Part shown: positions 6,898 through 13,581 of the stretch, in pieces
Numbering within the stretch: the stretch's first letter is position 1
Layout of the letters: each line of letters opens with the position of its first letter
Assembly: GCA_015222405.1 (NCBI GenBank)
Contig: JADFVG010000134.1
Span: forward strand, 1 to 22,822
Reading direction: 5' to 3'
Source of the DNA: Chloroflexota bacterium
Lineage (GTDB): Bacteria > Chloroflexota > Dehalococcoidia > E44-bin15
DNA length: 22,822 nt
The notes under the pieces: generated by a model
Told to the model about the DNA's origin: nothing
Seen by the model: the letters and a program-made list of their open reading frames with translations, nothing else
Database searches by the model: none
Position numbers and translations under genes: made by a program

Positions 6898-7932
6898 TTG
6901 AGCGTAGGACTGGTCTACGACCCTATTTACCTGGAGCATGATACTTGGCAACACCCGGAGAATGCCCAAAGGCTGGTAGAGATTATGGGGTTCCTTGAGG
7001 AGGCGGGGGTGAAGGCGCAGCTTGTCCCTCTTGCCCCACGAGCCGCCTCGCAGGAGGAGCTGTCAACGGTGCACTCCATGGGACTTATCTCTTATATCCA
7101 GGCGTTTGCCGAAAGGGGTGGCGGCTTGCTTGATGCCGATACTGTGGTCTCGCCAGCCTCCTACGATGCCGCACTCTATGCTGCTGGTGGTGTCATCAAA
7201 GCCGTTGATGGGGTCATGAGCGGCGAGGTGGAAAGCGCCTTCGCCTTGGTCAGACCCCCGGGACACCACGCCCTGCGCTGGGAGGCGATGGGGTTCTGCC
7301 TGTTCAACAACATCGCCATCGCTGCCAAGTATGCCATCAATAGCTACGGCCTGGAACGCATCATGATCGTTGACTTCGATGTCCATCACGGCAATGGAAC
7401 CCAGGACACCTTTTACCATGACCCCAGTGTCCTCTATTTCTCAACCCACCAGTATCCCTTCTATCCCGGGAGCGGTCGCTTTGATGAAACGGGGGATGGT
7501 TTGGGGGAGGGCTATACGGTTAACGTTCCTCTGCCTGGTTGGTGTGGCGATAATGAGTACCTGCGGGTTTTTGAGGAGATACTGATGCCGGTGGCAAGGC
7601 GCTTTCACCCCCAGCTGATACTGGTCTCCGCTGGCTATGATGGCCACTGGAGTGATGACATATCGCTGATGCAATTGAGCGTTAGTGGCTATGCCCAGAT
7701 GGTTGGCATCATAAGGAAGCTCGCTCAGGAGCTTTGCCACGGGAGAATCGTCCTCACCCTGGAGGGAGGCTACAGCTTGCCTGCTCTGGCCTCCTCGGTG
7801 AGGGCCACCTTCGATGTCCTCCTCGGCAACCCTGAGATAGTCGATCCCCTGGGTCCACCTCCCCAGGCAGGGACGACTCACTCCATTGACAGACTTCTTG
7901 AGGCGATAAAGGAGATCCACAAACTAGGCTGA
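6898..7932 (+). CDS. Histone deacetylase/AcuC-family zinc deacetylase
   Basis: 344 residues from TTG at 6898, chosen because GGGAGGG lies 7 bases upstream; a longer frame to 6850 would overlap the promoter. The class I/II deacetylase core is complete. RPPGHHA has the H123-H124 dyad; DFDVHHGNG has zinc ligands D161 and H163; SAGYDGHW has the third ligand D248; LEGGY has Y292. Such bacterial enzymes remove acetyl groups from protein lysines (AcuC acts on acetyl-CoA synthetase) or from acetylated polyamines and other amides. The substrate cannot be told here, since no acs or acuA gene is adjacent. It is transcribed away from nurA from a shared 110-bp region and ends 15 bases from the convergent CDF gene. 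Confidence 0.92.
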   Translation: MSVGLVYDPIYLEHDTWQHPENAQRLVEIMGFLEEAGVKAQLVPLAPRAASQEELSTVHSMGLISYIQAFAERGGGLLDADTVVSPASYDAALYAAGGVIKAVDGVMSGEVESAFALVRPPGHHALRWEAMGFCLFNNIAIAAKYAINSYGLERIMIVDFDVHHGNGTQDTFYHDPSVLYFSTHQYPFYPGSGRFDETGDGLGEGYTVNVPLPGWCGDNEYLRVFEEILMPVARRFHPQLILVSAGYDGHWSDDISLMQLSVSGYAQMVGIIRKLAQELCHGRIVLTLEGGYSLPALASSVRATFDVLLGNPEIVDPLGPPPQAGTTHSIDRLLEAIKEIHKLG

Positions 7933-7947
7933 GAAAGAGAGTCTCGC

Positions 7948-8859
7948 TTAACTTTTCTGCACCAAGGGGCAGGAGGAAGTGGAGCACTCCTCACATTCCA
8001 TCTCACAGGGCTCGATGTGGATGATTACTGTGGAGTGGAGGAGCTTACACTTGATGTCGCTCTCTAGGTGGTCACACAGGCGGTGCGCCTCCTCCACGCT
8101 AGCGCTCTTGGCTACTACCAGGTGAAGGTCGATGTGTCTTTCCCTTCCCGCCTTTCGGGTGCGCAGCTCATGGAAGCCCAGAAGTTCCCCAAAGTGCTCC
8201 ATGATGCAAGAGGCTATGAGCGCCTCTTCATCATCGGGAAGCCTGACATCGACAAGGCCACCAACGGCTCTCTTCGTCACGTCATATGCTGTCCTGAGGA
8301 TGAAAAGAGCGACCATTAAGGCAATAATAGGGTCGAGAACGTTAAGCCCCGTTATTTGCACCACCACTAGCGCCACCAGTACCCCCAACGAGGTGTAGAT
8401 GTCGGCGGTGAGATGGCGGGCATCGGCCTCCAGAGCTATGGAGTCGGTTTCCCTGGCAACCCGCAGCAGGTGGCGGGAAACAATAATGTTCACCACCACA
8501 GAGACTGCCATTACCGCAATCCCTAAAGTCAAAAACTGGAGTGCCTCCTCTCTTATGATCCTCCTCACCGCTTCATAACCGATGAAGGCAGCGACGACGA
8601 AGATCAGGGCACCCTCTATGGTGCCACTGACATTCTCTACCTTGCCATGACCGAAGGGGTGCTCCCGATCCGCAGGCCTTCCTGCTAGCCGCAGGCTGAA
8701 ATAGGCAATGCCCGCCGCCATGAGGTCTATGCCGCTGTGAATCGCCTCAGCGATAATGCTGATGCTGCCGCTGAGGATGCCCGCAACCACCTTAAGCAAT
8801 ATCAAGAAGCTATTGGAAATGATAGAAAGCCCAGCGGCGCTGGTTCTGGTGCGGAACAT
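7948..8859 (-). CDS. Cation diffusion facilitator (zinc/divalent metal exporter)
   Basis: 303 residues with six predicted TM helices in the first ~200 and a cytoplasmic ferredoxin-like domain at about 210-280. Transport-site residues are H41xxxD45 in TM2 and H149xxxD153 in TM5, the HD-HD set found in zinc-selective CDF proteins; the loop motif EHPFGHGKVE is also present. The protein exchanges Zn2+ or a similar ion for protons across the cell membrane. The last 20 residues add a cysteine cluster, C285, C289, C292 and C297, which most family members lack and which may sense metal. The ATG is 2 bases after the secF stop, so it is the last gene of cca-secD-secF-cdf. No clear terminator is seen in the 15 bases before the convergent deacetylase gene. 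Confidence 0.93.
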   Translation of the reverse strand: MFRTRTSAAGLSIISNSFLILLKVVAGILSGSISIIAEAIHSGIDLMAAGIAYFSLRLAGRPADREHPFGHGKVENVSGTIEGALIFVVAAFIGYEAVRRIIREEALQFLTLGIAVMAVSVVVNIIVSRHLLRVARETDSIALEADARHLTADIYTSLGVLVALVVVQITGLNVLDPIIALMVALFILRTAYDVTKRAVGGLVDVRLPDDEEALIASCIMEHFGELLGFHELRTRKAGRERHIDLHLVVAKSASVEEAHRLCDHLESDIKCKLLHSTVIIHIEPCEMECEECSTSSCPLVQKS

Positions 8860-8861
8860 TT

Positions 8862-9827
8862 TTATGCCTCTTTGAGCTGCACTCGCCTCGGCCGCACCCG
8901 CCTGAAGAGCCTACCCAGCCCCCCCTTCTCCCACACGATCAATAGCTGGCTGGCGATGCACACCGAGCTGTAGGTGCCGGAGATGACCCCAATAATCAAG
9001 ACGAGGATAAAGTTGTGGATGGTTGCCCCGCCGAAGAGGAACAGGGCAAGGAGGACGAAGAGACAGGTTAGGCTGGTGTTGAGGGAGCGCCCCAATGTCT
9101 CCAGAATGCTGTTGTTAATCGTTTCCTCAATGTCCCTGCCAGACCTTTTCGCCATATTCTCCCGGATGCGGTCGAAGACAACGATGGTGTCATTTACGCT
9201 ATAGCCGATGATGGCAAGGACACCCATGATAAACATGACAGTGATCTCCAGATTAAAGAACGCACCAAGAAGGGCGTACATGCCCAGAACAACCAGGACA
9301 TCATGAACCAGCGCCACTATGGCACAGACGCCAAAACGGAAGGATTTCACCAGCCGGCGAAAAGCCCAGGTGATATAGAGCAGGATGCCCACTGCGGCAA
9401 CGACCACTGCGATGGCGGCATTGCGCCCGATATCCTTGGCCATGCTGGGGGAAACGGAATAAAAGTCGCTAACGATCAGGGGTCCGAACCTCAGCTCCAA
9501 GCCCTCCTCAATCATCTGCTGCTCCGAGGGCGTTATCACCTCGCCGGTCACTGGATCCCTCACCTCCGGCTCTAGCTCCCTGGTGCGGATGAGGAAATCG
9601 TCTTCCCCGGTACGCTGGATGATGGCATCGTCTTGTCCCAGATTGGCCATCTCATCACGAAGGTCCGCCTGCTCCACAGTCTGCTCAAAGTCTATGGTCA
9701 TCGTCGAACCGCTGGTGAACTCGATTCCCCCTTTGAGACCAAAGGCAATGAGGGAAATGACCCCGACCAGGATCACCAGCGCCGAGAACAGGAAGTACCA
9801 TTTCCTTTTACCCACAAAGTCGATCAT
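8862..9827 (-). CDS. secF: Protein translocase subunit SecF
   Basis: 321 residues. TM1 is at about 10-30, an extracytoplasmic domain at about 30-130 (GIEFTSGSTMTIDFEQ, then the glutamine- and acid-rich part), followed by five TM helices with the conserved FRFGVCAIVALVHDV and GYSVNDTIVVFDRIREN motifs of the SecD/SecF family. SecDF uses the proton gradient to help pull proteins out of the SecYEG channel. GGGGAGAT stands 5 bases before the ATG at 9827, and secD ends 23 bases upstream. The C-terminus is basic (RRVRPRRVQLKEA), facing the cytoplasm. YajC is not present nearby. Confidence 0.96.
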   Translation of the reverse strand: MIDFVGKRKWYFLFSALVILVGVISLIAFGLKGGIEFTSGSTMTIDFEQTVEQADLRDEMANLGQDDAIIQRTGEDDFLIRTRELEPEVRDPVTGEVITPSEQQMIEEGLELRFGPLIVSDFYSVSPSMAKDIGRNAAIAVVVAAVGILLYITWAFRRLVKSFRFGVCAIVALVHDVLVVLGMYALLGAFFNLEITVMFIMGVLAIIGYSVNDTIVVFDRIRENMAKRSGRDIEETINNSILETLGRSLNTSLTCLFVLLALFLFGGATIHNFILVLIIGVISGTYSSVCIASQLLIVWEKGGLGRLFRRVRPRRVQLKEA

Positions 9828-9850
9828 TCAACATCTCCCCTGAAGCGCAA

Positions 9851-11362
9851 TCATGGTCGAAATAGACCCACCCTCCTTACCACCGGAGTTAGGACAATGA
9901 CGCGGAGAAAGGTGCGAGTAACAATGATCGCGGTAAACATGCTCACTGCCACACCGACAAAAAGTGTTAGGGCAAACCCCATCACCGGGGCAGCGCCGAA
10001 CTGGTCCCCAAACCAGTAGAGGATGGCACAGGTGATAAAGGTAGAAACATTACTATCACGGATGGAGGGCCAGGCACGGTCAAACCCAGCTTCGATAGCA
10101 GCCTTCAGCCCCTTCCTCGCCCTTAGCTCCTCCTTTGTCCGTTCGAAGATGAGGATGTTGGCATCAACAGCCATGCCTATGGAGATGATCAGGGCGGCAA
10201 GACCAGCCAGGGTGAGGGTCACCGGAACCATCTTGAAGATGGAGAGGACAAAGGCGGTATAGATGAGCAAGGAAAAGCTGGCCAAAACACCGGGCAGGCG
10301 ATAATAGATGATCATGAACGCCAGAACCAGTGCCAACCCTACTATCCCAGCTATCAGGCTCTTGTCCAGCGAGTCTTCGCCAAGGGTGGCATCCACCGTC
10401 TGCTCACGCACCAGAGTAAGGGGAACGGGCAATGCGCCGGTGTCCAGTTGGATGGCTAGCCTTTGTGCCTCGCCGACATCAAGGCCCTCGATGATGCCGC
10501 TTTCCCTGATCTGGCTCCTGACCACTGGCGCAGAGATAAGCTCGCTATCGAGGACGATACCCAGAGGCATACCGATGAGGCGGCCGGTGATCTGCGAGAA
10601 GAGCTCGGCACCATCAGAGTCCCACTCAAAACGTACCACCGGCTCATTAGTCCGACCCTGTATGTCGACCTCAGCGTCCTTAAGATAGATGCCGGTGAGC
10701 GGCTTCTCCTCTCCATCGATAGTACCAGTAGCTGGGAGCCACACTTGCACCGCCTCGCCAAACTCGTGATCCAAGTCAAGCTCAGAGTCCAGCGTAAGCG
10801 TGTTGGTGCCCTGGTCGATATCTGTTATCGTCCTGGCATCCGTCAACGCATCCTCGTCCCAGGCCTCCTGCCACGGCCCGATGGTGATGATATCGCCGAC
10901 GCTAAACCTGCCGGCATCATTCACTACTATCTGGGCATCCCCAGCTTTTGCCTCTTGAGTCACAGCGGCACTGGCCCCTCCGGTCTGATCCCAGAACTCC
11001 AGCAGTGCAGTTTTGCCCACCAAGTCCTTGGCCTCATCAACATCGGTAACCCCGGGAAGCTGAATGGAAATGCGATCGCTACCCATAGTTTGAATAACGG
11101 GCTCGGCAACCCCGTATTTATTGATGCGCCTTTCAATAATTCGCTTGATCTCGTCCAGGCGTCTCGAGCGCTCCCCGCTGGGGATATCGCTGAAGTCAGC
11201 TTCATATATCAGGTTGGTGCCCCCTTGCAGGTCGAGACCCAGCTTCATCCCATCCCTCTCACCAATGAGCGGCAGGTCGATCTTGTCGATCAGCAGCACG
11301 CAGGAGGCGAAGGCAACCAGCAGAATGATGCCTATTAGCGTCAGCCTATTTCTTCTTCCCAT
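9851..11362 (-). CDS. secD: Protein translocase subunit SecD with inserted module
   Basis: 503 residues. TM1 is at about 8-26, then GLDLQGGTNLIYEAD, the P1 base and head, and five TM helices from about 335 with AVDANILIFERTKEELR. It pairs with SecF in the membrane. After LVGKTALLEFWDQTGG (ends ~129) there is an extra stretch to about residue 209 before LTGIYLKDAEVD resumes the normal SecD sequence. The extra part has a beta-rich pattern (AQIVVNDAGRFSVGDIITIG, then NTLTLDSELDLDHEFGEAVQ), which I do not know from other SecD proteins. The start ATG follows a purine-rich stretch (AAAGGCGAAAAGAAAAG). It lies 40 bases after the cca stop and 23 before secF. Confidence 0.95.
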   Translation of the reverse strand: MGRRNRLTLIGIILLVAFASCVLLIDKIDLPLIGERDGMKLGLDLQGGTNLIYEADFSDIPSGERSRRLDEIKRIIERRINKYGVAEPVIQTMGSDRISIQLPGVTDVDEAKDLVGKTALLEFWDQTGGASAAVTQEAKAGDAQIVVNDAGRFSVGDIITIGPWQEAWDEDALTDARTITDIDQGTNTLTLDSELDLDHEFGEAVQVWLPATGTIDGEEKPLTGIYLKDAEVDIQGRTNEPVVRFEWDSDGAELFSQITGRLIGMPLGIVLDSELISAPVVRSQIRESGIIEGLDVGEAQRLAIQLDTGALPVPLTLVREQTVDATLGEDSLDKSLIAGIVGLALVLAFMIIYYRLPGVLASFSLLIYTAFVLSIFKMVPVTLTLAGLAALIISIGMAVDANILIFERTKEELRARKGLKAAIEAGFDRAWPSIRDSNVSTFITCAILYWFGDQFGAAPVMGFALTLFVGVAVSMFTAIIVTRTFLRVIVLTPVVRRVGLFRP

Positions 11363-11402
11363 CTTTTCTTTTCGCCTTTTTCAACCTTTAGGCTATGGTA
11401 GA

Positions 11403-12905
11403 TTATGACTGTTTTGCTTTTGGTGCTCCCTCAGGGGAAAGTTGCTTTTGGACGAAAGCAAGCGCCTCTTCCCTGGTAGTGATATCCCCCGCAGCCTGCG
11501 CTTCGCGCACTGCCTCTAAAAGCTCCCCTATCTTAGGACCTGGTATCAGGTCGAAGCTATCGATTACATCGTGCCCATCGATCAGCTTGGGTGGCGCTAC
11601 GATGCTCTCTTCCCTGAAGCGCTCCTCCAGAACATAGGCCAGCTTTTCGGCATGCTGCCGCCACTCCTCAAAATCAAGCTCAGGCCCCCGGGTTGCTAGA
11701 TGGTCGGCAAGATTGAGGAAGATGGTATCGATGGCCACATTCCCGGTATCCCTGAAGTAGCGATAGATGGCGCGGCGGGTGGGAAGTCCCTCCCCCGATA
11801 GCTGCCCCGGACGCAGGTGATGCAGCACCATTTTTCGCACCATCTCCTTCTCCCGGGCGCTGAACCTCAATCTCTCCATAATCCCCTCAGCAACCGTCGC
11901 CCCCTCCTTCGCATGTCCAAGGAAGCGCATCCTGCCCTTTTCATCAATAGACTTGGTCGCGGGCTTGGCCACATCATGGAGCAGCGCAACGAGCTTGAGC
12001 AATGTCTTCCTGCTATGACCGCTGCTTACCTTCTCCTCGAAATGCCGCTCTAATTCCGAAGACCAGGGAACAAGAGCTAAGATTCCCTCATTATAATAAG
12101 CCAAGCTTCCAATCCTGAGCACAAATTCGATAGCAGACACGGTTTCTACCGAGTGCTCAAAGACATCCCAAAAGTGCTCCTTGGGCTGCTCTGCACCTTT
12201 GGTTGCGGAAAGCTCAGGGAAAATATCCAGAAGCAGGCCCAGCTCATCGAGCAAGCGCAGCGACTGGGCAGCCCTGGGAGCAGCAAGAAGGCGGCAAAGT
12301 TCGTCTCTCACCCTCTCCGCTGCTACCGTGGTAATAAGCTGGTGGTGGCCCTCGATCTGTTTTTTGGTCTCATTATCGATAGAAAAGCCAAATTCAGCAG
12401 CCAGGCGCAGGCCACGAAGGAGGCGTGCTGGATCACGGACAAAGGCTTCCTCGCTGATGGCGCGCACCACCCCTCTCCTCAGGTCTTGCTCGCCGCCAAA
12501 GGGATCGATGAACGGGGGGCTCGGCTTTTCGATATCGTTCAGGTCTACGGCGATGGCATCTATGGTGAAGTCCCGCTGGGAGAGGTCTTCCTCGATGCTG
12601 CCGCGCATGGTGGAGAAATCGAGATGAAGGGGTCTTTCCCGACGCAAAACTACTCTTGCTATTTCGTTTGCCTCATCCAGAGAGACATATTTACCCTCGA
12701 GGGCCCCGGCTACCTCAGAGGCTAGTTTCATTGCACTGGCTGCAGCGACGATATCGATATCATAACCCTCCTCCCCCAGCAAGGCATCGCGCACGAAGCC
12801 ACCAGTGAGGTACGCCTCAATGGAGCGCTGGCTGAGGAAGTCCCTTAGCCGCAGTAAGATGTCAAAGGTTTCTTTTTTCGCCCTTAGGCGCTGCTTGCCT
12901 TTCAT
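11403..12905 (-). CDS. cca: CCA-adding tRNA nucleotidyltransferase with HD domain
   Basis: 500 residues from ATG at 12905, with AGGA 8 bases upstream; two weaker in-frame codons precede it. The nucleotidyltransferase head has LTGGFVRDALLG (about 33-44) and the metal pair D49xD51 in YDIDIV. Then come QRDFTIDAIA (~110) and RDPARLLRGLRLAAEFGF, the class II CCA/poly(A) polymerase signature. An HD phosphohydrolase domain follows with ALLHDVAKP and VLHHLRPGQ (about 310-375). The enzyme adds or repairs the 3' CCA end of tRNAs. The C-terminus ends in a Lys/Gln-rich tail. It heads the cca-secD-secF-cdf group; I see no convincing promoter in the 100 bases before it. A narrower poly(A)-polymerase or A-adding role cannot be excluded. 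Confidence 0.92.
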   Translation of the reverse strand: MKGKQRLRAKKETFDILLRLRDFLSQRSIEAYLTGGFVRDALLGEEGYDIDIVAAASAMKLASEVAGALEGKYVSLDEANEIARVVLRRERPLHLDFSTMRGSIEEDLSQRDFTIDAIAVDLNDIEKPSPPFIDPFGGEQDLRRGVVRAISEEAFVRDPARLLRGLRLAAEFGFSIDNETKKQIEGHHQLITTVAAERVRDELCRLLAAPRAAQSLRLLDELGLLLDIFPELSATKGAEQPKEHFWDVFEHSVETVSAIEFVLRIGSLAYYNEGILALVPWSSELERHFEEKVSSGHSRKTLLKLVALLHDVAKPATKSIDEKGRMRFLGHAKEGATVAEGIMERLRFSAREKEMVRKMVLHHLRPGQLSGEGLPTRRAIYRYFRDTGNVAIDTIFLNLADHLATRGPELDFEEWRQHAEKLAYVLEERFREESIVAPPKLIDGHDVIDSFDLIPGPKIGELLEAVREAQAAGDITTREEALAFVQKQLSPEGAPKAKQS

Positions 12906-13013
12906 CAGCAATCCTTTTTGTAAAAAGCCCCCATTTCCCGAAAAGAGCGAGACTTTTGAGACAACGTCATAGCTCGAAAAAAGTCCCGCCCCGGCTGGTG
13001 AGGGTTGACATGC

Positions 13014-13505
13014 CTATATTTCAGTTGCTTCAGCCCCCGGCTCTAATTTTGATAGCTTATCCATGCTTTCCAGATGGTCAATGTATAAAACACCGTTCAG
13101 GTGGTCGAGCTCATGCTCCAGGACCTGGGCCATGAGCTCCTCCCCCCTGATCCGGGCCTCCCTGCCATGGCGGTCCAATCCCTTAGCCACTACCTTGACC
13201 GAGCGCTTGATCTCCCCTCGATAACCGGGAACGCTCAAGCACCCCTCCACAACCTCGCGCTCCCCGGACCTCTTCACTATCTGAGGATTGACCAGAGCCA
13301 GGGTTTCCTCGCCCGGCAGCTCAATAACGATCACCCGCAGCGAAACCCCGACCTGGGGTGCTGCCAGCCCCACGCCCTCAACCTCGTGCATCGTCTCCAC
13401 CATATCATCGATGAGTCGCTGCACAGAGCCATCGATATTCCTCACCCGCTTTGCCTTTTGGCGAAGCACGGGATGGGAATGACCAACGATAGGAAGAACC
13501 GCCAT
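13014..13505 (-). CDS. def: Peptide deformylase
   Basis: 163 residues from ATG at 13505; a TTG at 13523 would add six residues that do not fit the family start (MAVLPIV..HPVLR). The three signature motifs are intact: EGVGLAAPQVG, EGCLSVPG with the cysteine ligand, and LEHELDHLNGVLYID with the two histidine ligands and catalytic Glu. It removes the formyl group from new proteins. A consensus promoter lies 48-76 bases upstream, so def can be transcribed separately from priA, whose stop codon that promoter overlaps. The usual partner fmt is not seen in the window. Confidence 0.97.
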   Translation of the reverse strand: MAVLPIVGHSHPVLRQKAKRVRNIDGSVQRLIDDMVETMHEVEGVGLAAPQVGVSLRVIVIELPGEETLALVNPQIVKRSGEREVVEGCLSVPGYRGEIKRSVKVVAKGLDRHGREARIRGEELMAQVLEHELDHLNGVLYIDHLESMDKLSKLEPGAEATEI

Positions 13506-13552
13506 CGAATACGCAAACCTCAATTATTTCCAGAGCGGAACAACATTAAAAG

Positions 13553-13581
13553 ATTATAGCCCAGAGGTGCTTCCCTGTCAA
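13553..13581 (-). promoter_or_regulatory. Perfect-consensus sigma-70 promoter of def
   Basis: On the minus strand TTGACA (13581-13576), exactly 17 bases, TATAAT (13558-13553): both hexamers match the consensus fully. Transcription should begin near 13546, about 40 bases before the def ATG. The TGA stop of priA (13580-13578) lies inside the -35 box. Confidence 0.85.

Noticed and set aside
7933..7947. Shared terminator between the convergent deacetylase and CDF genes
   Set aside because: Only a GAGA/TCTC palindrome is visible, with no stable stem or T-run.
10463..11338. 291-codon open frame on the plus strand opposite secD
   Set aside because: It is an antisense shadow of secD; no ribosome site, no recognisable domain, and the minus-strand gene is certain.
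12912..13013. Terminator or promoter between def and cca
   Set aside because: A GC-rich stretch followed by six T is present on the minus strand, but the only stem has a two-base loop. GACTTTT/AAAAGTC repeats are 21 bases apart. No hexamer pair with good spacing was found.
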